Origin: DAISJI01 sp964559835
GTDB taxonomy: Bacteria > Acidobacteriota > Terriglobia > Terriglobales > Acidobacteriaceae
Length of the DNA: 27,201 nucleotides
Direction of reading: 5' to 3'
Assembly: GCA_964559835.1 (NCBI GenBank)
Contig: CAZLJE010000051.1
Coordinates: forward strand, 1 to 27,201
The translations under genes were made by a program, and so were the position numbers. Shown piece after piece: positions 1-8,510 of this stretch (within the stretch, counting starts at the first letter, position 1; each line of letters opens with the position of its first letter). The notes under the pieces are model-generated. The model saw only the letters and a program-made list of their open reading frames with translations. It ran no database searches and was not told where the DNA came from.

Positions 1-393
1 AAATCCAAAGGCGCCTACATGATCTCGGCCGTCGCCGAGATGTATGGCATTCATCCGCAGACCCTGCGTCTTTACGAGCGCGAGGGCCTGCTGAAGCCGT
101 CGCGCACCGAGGGCAACACCCGCCTCTACACCGAGCAGGACCTGGAGCGGCTGGAGTTCATCCTCACCCTCGCCCGCGATCTCGGCGTGAACATCAGCGG
201 GATCGCCATCATCCTCCAGATGCGCGAGCGCATGGAAGAAATGCAGAAGTCGATGGAACAATTCGTCACTTACATGCAGAAAGAAATGCTGGCGCGCTTC
301 GCGGGACACCCGCCCGACCCGTCCAAGGGCGCGCTGGTTCCGCTACGCCGGCCCGTCGCGCCGTCTTCCTCCCCGTCCAAAGAGAAGAAATAG
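1..393 (+). CDS. hspR: MerR-family regulator, HspR-like (5' end outside window)
   Basis: DNA-binding repressor of the MerR superfamily, closest in look to HspR, which represses chaperone operons. The frame is open to base 1 (codons for KSKGAY precede the first Met at 19). HspR proteins normally have residues before this helix, so the true start is probably upstream. Visible parts are the winged-helix recognition segment HPQTLRLYEREGLL, the wing (SRTEGNTRLY), the second helix pair (LGVNISGIAIIL), then a Met/Glu-rich coiled coil and a Pro/Ser/Lys-rich tail ending at a TAG. HspR usually lies at the end of a dnaK/dnaJ cluster, so a DnaJ/CbpA gene may lie just outside the window; this is inference. 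No long effector-binding domain is present, which fits HspR rather than metal-sensing MerR proteins. Confidence 0.75.
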   Translation, partial: KSKGAYMISAVAEMYGIHPQTLRLYEREGLLKPSRTEGNTRLYTEQDLERLEFILTLARDLGVNISGIAIILQMRERMEEMQKSMEQFVTYMQKEMLARFAGHPPDPSKGALVPLRRPVAPSSSPSKEKK

Positions 394-434
394 GTCTTGT
401 TGCGACCAACCCGTCCGGCTTCTCGAACTTGAGA

Positions 435-447
435 ACAGCAGTGCTGT
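435..447. promoter_or_regulatory. 13-nt palindrome in the spacer before the first TonB receptor gene
   Basis: ACAGCAGTGCTGT is a perfect palindrome around one central base. It directly follows TTGAGA (429-434) and lies before GATATC (451-456), so it sits where a spacer would be if these were -35 and -10 boxes. The -10 match is poor, so promoter function is only a guess. CTTGAG (428-433) also equals one half of the HAIR operator bound by HspR, but the second half-site is missing. The rest of the 394-610 spacer shows nothing else convincing. Confidence 0.25.
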
Positions 448-610
448 TGTGATATCGTGCGCGACCATTGTTGCTGGGTATCCGGAAATGGGGCGGGTAC
501 CTCTTTTTATTCTTCACTACTTTTGTCCACGGGTAGCTAATTCATTCGGCCTTGTATTGAGCGACGCATAGTTCGATACCTGAATAGCTGTGTCTCCCTG
601 GAGGGAATGT

Positions 611-3600
611 ATGAGACGCCTGCCGAGCCGTGTTATTCACTTCAACCTGACTTTTGCGCGCGGATTCCTGGTGATGTTCTGCAGCGCGCTCTTGCTGCTC
701 GCGCTGCCGGCGTTCAGCCAGTCCACTTCGACAGGGACGATCGTCGGCCAGGCCAACGACCCTAGCGGCGCTGTCGTCCCCGGCGCCACGGTGGCTCTGG
801 TCGATCATGCGACCGGGACCTCGAAGACGACCACAACGAACGATTCGGGTCGTTTCGTTTTCGTGAACGTGAATCCAGGCGTCTACGACGTCAACATCAC
901 CAAAGAAGGTTTTGCCACGGCGAGATTCCCGCAGCAGGAAGTCAGTATCGGCCGCCAGACCACGATCAACGCCACCCTCAAGGTAGGCGGAGCGAAGGAA
1001 GAGGTTGTAGTCGAAGCCTCCGGCGCGAGTTTGCAGACGCTGAACGCGACCGTCGGCACGACAATCGCTTTCCGTAGCCTTCAGGAACTGCCGAACCTGA
1101 GCCGCGACGTCTCCAGCCTGGTCACGCTGCAACCGGCCACCGCACCGAACGGGTCCGTTGCCGGCGCGGTCCGCGACCAGAACACGTTCCAGCTCGACGG
1201 CGGTAATAACAGCAGCGACATGGACGGCACGCAGAGTACCTACACGCCCACCTTCGCCTCGACCAGCAATAACACCGCGGGTACCAACCCGACCGGTGTG
1301 ATGCCGACGCCCGTTGAGAGCGTGGAGGAATTCAAGGTCAACGTCGCCAACCAGACCGCCGATTTCAATGGTTCTTCCGGCGCGCAGATCCAGTTGGTGA
1401 CCCGCCGCGGAACCGACAGTTGGCACGGCGCGGTTTACGAGTACTACCTCGGCAGCAACTTCGGCGCGAATAGCTGGGTCAACAACCACACTCCAACGAA
1501 AGTGAACGGAGTCGTGGTGAGCCCGCGGACGAAGCTTCCGTCCAATCACTACAATCGGTTCGGTGCCTCCGCCGGCGGCAACTTGGGGCCAGCGATCCTG
1601 GGCGGGAAGACCTACATCTTCGCCAACTACGAAGGCAGGCGGTACCCCCAGAACACTACCGTGGACAAGACCGTCCCCTCACCCTTGATGCGCCTCGGGG
1701 TGATCCAGGTGCAGGACGCCAGCGGAAAATACATACCTTATAACCTGAACCCAGTCCCGGTGACGTACAACGGCGTCACCTACGCCCCGGCGTCCTGTCC
1801 TGGCAGTGCCAACGGGATGTGCGATCCACGTGGGATCGGGTTGAACCCTCTGGTGTCGCAACTGTGGAGCAAACAGTTACCGCTGCCGAACGATCCGACC
1901 GGCGGCGATACGGCCAACACACAGGGTTATCTCACCGCGCTCAAGCTGCCCCAGAACGATAATTTCGGGGTCGTTCGTCTCGACCACGCGTTCGGTCCGA
2001 AGTGGCAGTTCATGAGCAGCTACCGCTATTACCACCTCGAGCGCGCCGTTAACAACCAGTACGACGTCGGAGGGGTGTTGGGCGGATCGCTGGGTGTTGC
2101 CACGTCGACTGCGAAACGCCCGCAGGTACCGTGGTACTTCGTAGCCGGCCTTACCACCCAGATCTCCGATCGGCTGACGAACAACTTCACCTATAGCTTC
2201 CTGCGCAATTTCTGGCAGTGGACCACGGCCGGCGCTCCGCCGCAGCTCGCCGGCCTGGGAGGCGCGCTGGAGATCGGCGGCGAGGCGTGCAGCAACACCG
2301 CGTCGTCGAGCAGCTCTCTCATTCCGTATTGCGTTCGCACCCAGGACGCTCGCCAGCGTTTCTGGAATGGGAAAGACCACCTGTTGCGCGACGACCTCAC
2401 GCTCATCCATGGCAACCACCTGTTGCAGTTTGGCGGACAGTACCAGCGCAACTGGGATGCCCACCAGCGCAACGATAACGGCCTCGGCATTATGGCCGCA
2501 TACGTTTACCAGATCGGCGCCAGCAGTGCCACCAGCAGCGCCGTCACCGGCCTGGCCATGCCGGCCGCCTACGTCCCTGCCGGCATCCCTTCCAACCAAG
2601 TCAACAACTATCGCAACCTTTACGCGCAGGTGCTGGGGATCGTGACCCAGCCGCAGTCGCTCTATTCGCGCAGTTCGACCGATCTGTCGTTGCAGCCGTT
2701 CGGGACGCCGGTGGTGGCCCACAGCATCACTCCGTCGTACAACGTGTACTTCAGCGATACGTGGCACATGCGGCCGAGCTTCACCCTCACCTACGGCCTC
2801 GGCTACCAGCTCGAGATGCCGCCCTACGAAACCGACGGCAAACAGGTGCTGGTGGTTGACTCCGCCGGCAATCCCATCCGCACCGAAGACTACCTGGCTG
2901 CGCGCAAGAAAGCCGCGTTGGCCGGGCAGGTCTATAATCCGGTCCTCGGATTCGCAACCATTCGGAACGTGGGCGGACGCGGACGCAAGTATCCCTATGA
3001 TCCGTTCTATGGCGGTTTCAGCCCCCGCGTCGCGGCTGCCTGGAACCCCAAGTTCGATGGCGGCATCCTCGGCAAACTGTTCGGCAACAACGCAACGGTT
3101 CTCCGTGGCGGATGGGGCCGGACCTATGGCCGCATGAATGGTGTCATCAACATTCTCACGCCGCTCCTGGCGCCGAGCCTGTTGCAGGCAGTCTCCTGCC
3201 AGGGCGCGGTGAATGCTGCCAACGCTGTCGGCACCAACCAGTGTCTGGGCACCGGTGGCGCCAATCCGCTCACCGCCTTCCGCATCGGCACCGATGGCAT
3301 GGTTGCACCATTGCCATCCGCCGCCCCGACGCTGGCACAGCCTTTCCTGCCCGGCGTTGCCGGCGCCTCGCCCTCGGGTGATGCCCTGGCCCTCGACCCC
3401 AGTTACCGTCCCAGCGTCGTGGACTCGTTCAATTTCACCATCCAACGTGAGCTGAGCCCGAAGCTGTCGGTTGAAGTCGGCTACATAGGAAGGCTCATCC
3501 ATCACGAACTCGTCGATCTCGACATCAACGCGGTTCCGTACATGACCACGCTCAACGGGCAGAGCTTCGACAAGGCCTATGCCGCGGTGTACACGAATAT

Positions 3601-4744
3601 GTGCGGCTTGGCTGGTGGGCCCTGCGCGGGCAATGCCTACACTGGTGCAGCTCAGCCGTTCTTTGAGGCGGCGATGGGGGGCGCTTCCAGCTTCTACTGC
3701 ACACACGATGCGAAAGGCAATCCATTCGCATATGGGTCGTGCACTGCCGCGGTCGCGGCGAAGCAGGGCTCCAACATCAACGTCGGCTCGGTCTACAGCA
3801 TGTGGGCGGCGCTAGCATCTCAGTCGTCGTGGACCCTCGGCAACACGCTCCCTGGCACCAATCCGCCGGGCGGCTGTCCCGCTACCATTACTCCGTCCAC
3901 CGTATGTCAGCAGTTCCCGTCCCTGGCGATGAGCTTGAGCAATGGCTACGGCAACTACCATGCCGCCTTCGTCACCCTTCACTCGCGCGATTGGCATGGC
4001 ATCGACGGCATCACGAACTTCACCTGGGGCCGTGCTCTCGGGACGGGCGCAACCACCCAGTCCACGAGCGGCTATACGGTCGTGGATCCGTGGAACCTGC
4101 GCATGATGTATGGTCCGCAGTACTACGATACGAAGTTCCTGTTCAATGCGGCCATCTCCTACCACTTGCCGTTCTATAAGACCGGACAGGGCTTTCTCGG
4201 CCGGGTGCTCGGTGGTTGGGGCATTTCACCGCTCTTCACCGCTCAAAGCGGCTTGCCGCTAGAAGTGGACAGCGGCAGCGACTGCCAGTCATGGGGTGAA
4301 AGCAGTTGCTCAAACACCACCAACGAAAACGCGGTGCTGGTCGGCAAGTGGACTGGGATGTCATCGCATTATGGTGTGACCGCGAGCGGCACTGCCGGCA
4401 AGAACGGCAACCCGCCCTCCGGCGTGCAGTTGAACGCGTTCGGCGATCCGCAAGCGTCATACAACAGCTTCCGCCGCCTTGTGCTGGGAGTCGATAACAA
4501 CGGCGGCGGCGGTGGACGCGTGTATGGTTTCAATCGCTGGAACCTCGATGTTTCCATCACCAAGGAGACAAAATTTACCGAGCGCACGGGTGCGACGTTC
4601 TACGCGCTGATCACCAACTTCTTGAACCACTACCAACCGTCCGATCCGTCCATGAGCATCGACACTCCGAGCAGCTGGGGCGTGGTGAGAGGCGCGGCCT
4701 ACGATCCACGCCAGATGGAGTTCGGTCTCCGCGTTCACTGGTAG
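611..4744 (+). CDS. Oar-like TonB-dependent receptor with carboxypeptidase-regulatory-like domain
   Basis: Large outer-membrane protein of about 1377 aa that probably binds or imports an unknown ligand, energised by TonB. I chose ATG 611, because GGAGGG lies 6 nt upstream and the product then begins with a basic n-region and a hydrophobic signal peptide ending near ALPAFSQ. A GTG at 590 in the same frame would overlap that Shine-Dalgarno. After the signal peptide comes a CarboxypepD_reg/Cna-B-like fold (TGTIVGQANDPSGAVVPGA...), then a plug-like region (ELPNLSRDVSSL, FQLDGGNN, VESVEEFKVN), then a long beta-barrel ending in FGLRVHW, the terminal aromatic residue typical of outer-membrane barrels. 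The barrel carries seven closely spaced cysteine pairs. No TonB-box or substrate can be assigned. A rho-independent terminator follows, so the gene appears monocistronic. Confidence 0.9.
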   Translation: MRRLPSRVIHFNLTFARGFLVMFCSALLLLALPAFSQSTSTGTIVGQANDPSGAVVPGATVALVDHATGTSKTTTTNDSGRFVFVNVNPGVYDVNITKEGFATARFPQQEVSIGRQTTINATLKVGGAKEEVVVEASGASLQTLNATVGTTIAFRSLQELPNLSRDVSSLVTLQPATAPNGSVAGAVRDQNTFQLDGGNNSSDMDGTQSTYTPTFASTSNNTAGTNPTGVMPTPVESVEEFKVNVANQTADFNGSSGAQIQLVTRRGTDSWHGAVYEYYLGSNFGANSWVNNHTPTKVNGVVVSPRTKLPSNHYNRFGASAGGNLGPAILGGKTYIFANYEGRRYPQNTTVDKTVPSPLMRLGVIQVQDASGKYIPYNLNPVPVTYNGVTYAPASCPGSANGMCDPRGIGLNPLVSQLWSKQLPLPNDPTGGDTANTQGYLTALKLPQNDNFGVVRLDHAFGPKWQFMSSYRYYHLERAVNNQYDVGGVLGGSLGVATSTAKRPQVPWYFVAGLTTQISDRLTNNFTYSFLRNFWQWTTAGAPPQLAGLGGALEIGGEACSNTASSSSSLIPYCVRTQDARQRFWNGKDHLLRDDLTLIHGNHLLQFGGQYQRNWDAHQRNDNGLGIMAAYVYQIGASSATSSAVTGLAMPAAYVPAGIPSNQVNNYRNLYAQVLGIVTQPQSLYSRSSTDLSLQPFGTPVVAHSITPSYNVYFSDTWHMRPSFTLTYGLGYQLEMPPYETDGKQVLVVDSAGNPIRTEDYLAARKKAALAGQVYNPVLGFATIRNVGGRGRKYPYDPFYGGFSPRVAAAWNPKFDGGILGKLFGNNATVLRGGWGRTYGRMNGVINILTPLLAPSLLQAVSCQGAVNAANAVGTNQCLGTGGANPLTAFRIGTDGMVAPLPSAAPTLAQPFLPGVAGASPSGDALALDPSYRPSVVDSFNFTIQRELSPKLSVEVGYIGRLIHHELVDLDINAVPYMTTLNGQSFDKAYAAVYTNMCGLAGGPCAGNAYTGAAQPFFEAAMGGASSFYCTHDAKGNPFAYGSCTAAVAAKQGSNINVGSVYSMWAALASQSSWTLGNTLPGTNPPGGCPATITPSTVCQQFPSLAMSLSNGYGNYHAAFVTLHSRDWHGIDGITNFTWGRALGTGATTQSTSGYTVVDPWNLRMMYGPQYYDTKFLFNAAISYHLPFYKTGQGFLGRVLGGWGISPLFTAQSGLPLEVDSGSDCQSWGESSCSNTTNENAVLVGKWTGMSSHYGVTASGTAGKNGNPPSGVQLNAFGDPQASYNSFRRLVLGVDNNGGGGGRVYGFNRWNLDVSITKETKFTERTGATFYALITNFLNHYQPSDPSMSIDTPSSWGVVRGAAYDPRQMEFGLRVHW

Positions 4745-4766
4745 ACTTCCGTCGAAGCGCTTGCAG

Positions 4767-4792
4767 GGAGGACCCCCGGGGCCTCCTTTTTT
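4767..4792 (+). terminator. Rho-independent terminator of the first TonB receptor gene
   Basis: GGAGG-a-CCCC pairs with GGGGC-CTCC (nine pairs with one bulged A), directly followed by six T. It starts 22 nt after the TAG of the receptor gene. Confidence 0.8.
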
Positions 4793-4797
4793 GTGCT

Positions 4798-4879
4798 CAG
4801 TAATCAGTGATCAGGTTGCTTTCAAGAGATTGTCGTGCCTCTTCCTGATCGCTGATCACCGACCACTGATCACTTCTCC
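4798..4879. repeat. Degenerate 7-bp-period array with inverted arms, upstream of aspS
   Basis: Left arm reads CAGTAAT CAGTGAT CAGG; right arm reads CTGATCG CTGATCA CCGACCA CTGATCA CTTCTCC (from 4845). 4798-4815 and 4844-4861 are inverted repeats with 15 of 18 positions complementary, so the arms can pair around a 28-nt loop. It sits between the receptor terminator and the aspS start, and a TACAAT (-10-like) at 4886-4891 follows it. The same period with different unit sequence recurs at 12778, 16139, 18995 and 21033. Confidence 0.7.
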
Positions 4880-4911
4880 CTCATTTACAATCATCCCTTT
4901 ACGGATAACTC

Positions 4912-6729
4912 ATGCTCGATTTCCTAGGCGATCTCCGACGCACTCATACCTGCGGCGCGCTCCGCGCCAGCGATGCCGGCCAGAAAACCGTCCTGATGGG
5001 ATGGGTCGCGCGCCGTCGCGATTTGGGCAACCTGATCTTCGTCGATGTCCGCGACCGCACCGGCATCACGCAAGTGGTCTTCGACCGCGAGCGCAATGCG
5101 GCGCTGCACGAGCGCGCGTACGGGTTGCGCAACGAATACGTCATCGCCGTCATCGGGCAGGTGCAGGAACGCCAGTCGAAGAACCCGAACCTCCCGACCG
5201 GCGACGTCGAAGTCATCGTCGACGAACTGCGCATCCTCAACGACTCCAAGACCCCGCCGTTCCTGCCGGCCGAGACGGTCACGGCGAACGAAGACCTGCG
5301 GCTGAAGTACCGCTACATCGACATGCGTCGCCCGCCGTTGCAGTCGAACATCGAGCTGCGCCACCAGGTCGCGCTGGCGATCCGCAATCACCTCAGCTCG
5401 CGCGGCTTCTTCGAGATCGAGACGCCGTTCATGACGCGCTCCACGCCCGAGGGCGCGCGCGACTACCTCGTGCCCAGCCGCGTCTATCCCGGCCAGTTCT
5501 ACGCCCTGCCGCAATCGCCGCAGTTGTTCAAGCAGATCCTGATGATCGCCGGCTACGACAAGTACTTCCAGATCGTGCGCTGCTTCCGCGACGAGGACCT
5601 GCGCGCCGACCGCCAGCCCGAGTTCACGCAGATCGACCTCGAGATGAGCTTCCCGCAGCAGGAGCGCGTCTTCGAAGTAGTCGAGGGCTTCCTAACCGCA
5701 GCGTTCGCCGCCGCCGGAATCCGGATCAAGACGCCGTTCCCGACGATGACGTACGACCACGCCATCCGCAATTACGGCATCGACAAGCCCGACCTGCGCC
5801 TGCCCGCGCTGTGCGACGTCCGCGAGACGCTCACGCCCGAGATCATGCAGACGCTCGGACTCGATCCCGACCTGCCCGTGGTCGCCGTGCGCATTCCGAA
5901 GGTCGGCGAGCTCTCGCGCAAGGAACGCGACGAGAACCGGCTGCTGTTCACCAAGTCCGCTGGCCCCAAGCTGCTCGACGACATCAAGCGGCTGGAGAAG
6001 TCGTGGCCGGACGCGGTCGCCAACATCCGCAACAAGTGCGGGGCCGCAGCGGATGACTTTCTCGCTATCGTCGGAAGCGCGCCGGTCGAGGATCGTTCGC
6101 CGCTGCACGTGCGCGCCGCCGAGCGACTCGTATACACCTCGGCCGGCGCATTCCGGTTGGAGATCGCGCGCAAGTACGCCGACCGGCATAAGGCGTTCGC
6201 CGGCGACCGCAAGGACCCGAACTCGTACCAGTTCCTCTGGGTCACCGACTTCCCGATGTTCGAGTGGGACGAGGGAGAGCAGCGCTGGATGGCGGCGCAC
6301 CATCCGTTCACCTCGCCGCACGACGAGGACATGGACAAGCTGGAATCCGATCCCGGCGCGGTGCGCTCGCGCGCGTACGACGTGGTGCTGAACGGGACCG
6401 AGTTGGGCTCGGGCTCGATCCGTATCCACCGGCAGGACATCCAGAGTGCGATCTTCAAAGCCATGGGGATGTCGCAGGAGGAGGCGGAAGCGCGCTTCGG
6501 CTTCTTCCTCGAAGCGTTGCAGTACGGCACCCCTCCGCATGGCGGCATCGCGCTCGGCCTCGACCGCATCGTCATGATCATCGCCGGCGCGGATTCGCTG
6601 CGCGAAGTCATTCCGTTCCCCAAGACGGCGAAAGCGCAGGACCTGATGGTGGACGCGCCTACGCCAGTCAGCGAGAACCAGTTGCAGGAGCTGGGGATCG
6701 CCGTGCGCCCGCCGAAACACCAGGGATAA
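4912..6729 (+). CDS. aspS: Aspartyl-tRNA synthetase
   Basis: Class IIb aminoacyl-tRNA synthetase charging tRNA(Asp) in the cytoplasm; 605 aa, the normal bacterial-type length. The N-terminal OB-fold anticodon-binding domain is seen in GWVARRRDLGNLIFVDVRDR. Motif 2 is FRDEDLRADRQPEFTQID (about 225-242). The bacterial GAD insertion occupies the middle (about 300-420). Motif 3 is GGIALGLDRIVM (544-555), followed by the usual REVIPFPKT segment and a short C-terminal tail. ATG 4912 matches the usual start; no strong Shine-Dalgarno is visible, and a TACAAT at 4886-4891 would give a leader of only about 14 nt. Whether it is discriminating or also charges tRNA(Asn) cannot be told from this window. 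A short hairpin (ACCAGG/CCTGGT, 6719-6739) covers the stop codon but lacks a good T-tract. Confidence 0.97.
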   Translation: MLDFLGDLRRTHTCGALRASDAGQKTVLMGWVARRRDLGNLIFVDVRDRTGITQVVFDRERNAALHERAYGLRNEYVIAVIGQVQERQSKNPNLPTGDVEVIVDELRILNDSKTPPFLPAETVTANEDLRLKYRYIDMRRPPLQSNIELRHQVALAIRNHLSSRGFFEIETPFMTRSTPEGARDYLVPSRVYPGQFYALPQSPQLFKQILMIAGYDKYFQIVRCFRDEDLRADRQPEFTQIDLEMSFPQQERVFEVVEGFLTAAFAAAGIRIKTPFPTMTYDHAIRNYGIDKPDLRLPALCDVRETLTPEIMQTLGLDPDLPVVAVRIPKVGELSRKERDENRLLFTKSAGPKLLDDIKRLEKSWPDAVANIRNKCGAAADDFLAIVGSAPVEDRSPLHVRAAERLVYTSAGAFRLEIARKYADRHKAFAGDRKDPNSYQFLWVTDFPMFEWDEGEQRWMAAHHPFTSPHDEDMDKLESDPGAVRSRAYDVVLNGTELGSGSIRIHRQDIQSAIFKAMGMSQEEAEARFGFFLEALQYGTPPHGGIALGLDRIVMIIAGADSLREVIPFPKTAKAQDLMVDAPTPVSENQLQELGIAVRPPKHQG

Positions 6730-7286
6730 ACTTCCTGGTTATTGGCGTAGTCGATATTACCTTCTAGTTTTTTCGTCGACCTCATCGAATCAGTAACATC
6801 TGTCCAGGTAACCCGGAGATTTCCACAGGCTATTTGGAGCTGGAAGTTTACTGGTGAGTTAACGGAGGGGGTGGCCCCCGTCTGATTTTGCGGGTAAATC
6901 TGGAGGCGTAAAGGAGTTCCTTGGAAAATCTGGCCGGCAAAGGACTTAGCGTGCCGCATGGCGAATTGCGGAAATCTTCGTCTTCGAACCTACAGGTAAT
7001 GGTCGCTCCAGATACGAATGCCCGTCAAGAACTATATTTCCTTTTAGATTAGTGCTTTGTACTTTATATAGCTACTAGCTAATCTGCTGTGGAATTTGGA
7101 TTGTTCCATTTCCCGGAATCAGACCAGTATTTGCTCTAGAGCAACGAGTCTGCTGGGGAGGCAGTAGTACCAACACAGTTAAGGTACGAGATGAATCGCT
7201 AGTTACCGTCCGATGGTATAGTGGCCCGGATTGCAAGCTGCTGGAACGGCAAATCGCCATCGAGCCAGGGTATATCGATCTCAAAA
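6730..7286. other. Spacer of 557 bp, AT-richer, with decayed-looking reading frames
   Basis: No complete gene is supported. Base composition is clearly more AT-rich than flanking genes, especially 7020-7140. One forward frame is open from 7079 to a TAG at 7295-7297 and reads protein-like (VRWYSGPDCKLLERQIAI), but it has no usable start and an in-frame TAG lies at 7076-7078. It overlaps the proposed GTG start of the next gene by 11 bp. On the minus strand, a frame from 6959 reads LRLQIYPQNQTGATP and then runs into the antisense of aspS, so it is not a whole gene. Either frame may be a remnant of a lost gene. The promoter of the 7287-11108 cluster should lie here, but I cannot place it. Confidence 0.4.
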
Positions 7287-8510
7287 GTGACCATTAGGGT
7301 ATATGCGACTGCAATGCTCGCTTTGTTTCTGGCCTGCCCAGCGTCAGCGGCTGCCGAATGGCTAAGCTCCGTTCGCGATTGTGTGCAGCACAAGGACCTC
7401 ACTTGTGCCAGGGTTGCCGTCGACCAAGAGTTGCAAAGTAATCCCAAAAACCTGGAAGCACAGATGTGGCGCGCGCGTTTGCTGGCATGGTCAGGGGATT
7501 TGCCCGCTGCGGAGCTCCAATACAGAAACGTCTTGCGGGCGGCCACAGCAGATGGAGACGTGCTGCTCGGTTTGGCGGACGTACAGCTTTGGAGAGGTGA
7601 GTTTTCGGACGCTCTGGTCACGCTCGAACAGGCGGAAGGAGCGAAGGCTGACGCATCGGAAGTGCTACGACGCCGAGCGAGGGCTCTCAATCAGTTGCAT
7701 CGGTCCGAAGACGCCGCCAGGGTATATCTGGCCCTTCTACGCTTGGTGCCTTCGGATGCGGAGGCAATCAGGGCATTGAGCGGCTTGCGCAAGTTCCGGC
7801 ATGAAGTCCGGGTCGGGTCTGATACCGATACGTTCAATTACACCGGAGCGGCGAACGCCGAATCTATCGCATTCATGTCCCGGTGGAACGAGCGATGGAC
7901 GACACATGTGATCGGTTCGTTGTATCAGCGATTTGGTCAGAAAGCTGAAAAACTCAATTTGGGCGCCACATACCGTTTGACGCCTACGAATTGGGTAACG
8001 GCAGATGCTGGAGTCGGCAATCGACAGGACGTCGCACCGGAGGAAGAAGCGAATTTCGAGTATGGCCATGGATTTCGCCTGCGGTGGGGGCCCATACACG
8101 GTGTCGAGTCCTACGCGGAACAGCGAAACCTGTGGTACAGCACGTCGCATGTAACAATCATCGGCACCACGCAAGTGTTTTATCTTCCTCACGATTGGAT
8201 GTGGGCCATTGGTGTGAACGGGGTGCGCACGGCGTTCCCATCAACCCGTACGGATTGGGTGGCAGCCGGTTTTTCGCGCCTGACGGTCCCAATCACCGCG
8301 CGGCTAACGGCCAATGCGGTTTATGCAGTCGGGGCTGAGAGTTATTCGAAGATAGATCAGATCGGGCGCTTCTCCGCCCATACCATCACAGGCGGTGTTC
8401 GAGTCTCGTTAAACAGCAGACAAGATCTCTACGGGTATGTCGCGTTTCAGAATCGTACGCAGAACCGCACACAGACGTCTCTTGGGGTGAGCTATGGGCT
8501 TCGATTCTAA
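7287..8510 (+). CDS. YaiO-type outer-membrane beta-barrel protein with N-terminal TPR region
   Basis: Probable export porin for a polysaccharide. I chose GTG 7287 because the product then starts VTIRVYATAMLALFLACPASAAAE, a good signal peptide. GTG 7221 in the same frame would add 22 unlikely residues, and ATG 7314 would leave no charged n-region; none has a clear Shine-Dalgarno. The mature part begins with TPR-like helices (residues about 30-170: LQSNPKNLEAQMWRARLLAW, VLLGLADVQLWRGEF). A barrel of roughly 230 residues follows, rich in alternating aromatic and polar strands, ending in GVSYGLRF with the terminal Phe typical of outer-membrane proteins. TPR plus barrel is also the layout of PgaA, the poly-N-acetylglucosamine porin. 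The stop overlaps the next gene by 17 bp. E. coli yaiO likewise neighbours a family-2 glycosyltransferase gene (yaiP). Confidence 0.8.
   Translation: MTIRVYATAMLALFLACPASAAAEWLSSVRDCVQHKDLTCARVAVDQELQSNPKNLEAQMWRARLLAWSGDLPAAELQYRNVLRAATADGDVLLGLADVQLWRGEFSDALVTLEQAEGAKADASEVLRRRARALNQLHRSEDAARVYLALLRLVPSDAEAIRALSGLRKFRHEVRVGSDTDTFNYTGAANAESIAFMSRWNERWTTHVIGSLYQRFGQKAEKLNLGATYRLTPTNWVTADAGVGNRQDVAPEEEANFEYGHGFRLRWGPIHGVESYAEQRNLWYSTSHVTIIGTTQVFYLPHDWMWAIGVNGVRTAFPSTRTDWVAAGFSRLTVPITARLTANAVYAVGAESYSKIDQIGRFSAHTITGGVRVSLNSRQDLYGYVAFQNRTQNRTQTSLGVSYGLRF

Noticed and set aside
428..447. HspR operator (HAIR) downstream of the HspR-like gene
   Set aside because: Only one half-site, CTTGAG, is present; the inverted second half is missing.
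1877..3706. Long minus-strand open frame of 609 codons inside the first TonB receptor gene
   Set aside because: It is the antisense shadow of a GC-rich gene; the plus-strand frame has a signal peptide, domain order and barrel end, while the antisense product shows no recognisable domain.
4761..6056. Plus-strand frame of 431 codons overlapping aspS
   Set aside because: Arg/Pro-rich product typical of a shifted frame of a GC-rich gene; aspS in the other frame has all class II motifs.
5772..6959. Minus-strand frame beginning in the spacer after aspS
   Set aside because: Most of it is antisense to aspS. Only the first 80 or so codons are outside, with no Shine-Dalgarno; kept only as possible debris in the spacer entry.
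6975..6995. GGTTCGAA on the minus strand as a possible tRNA T-loop
   Set aside because: The flanking bases do not pair as a T-stem, and no acceptor or anticodon arm can be built around it. No tRNA or rRNA gene was found in the window.
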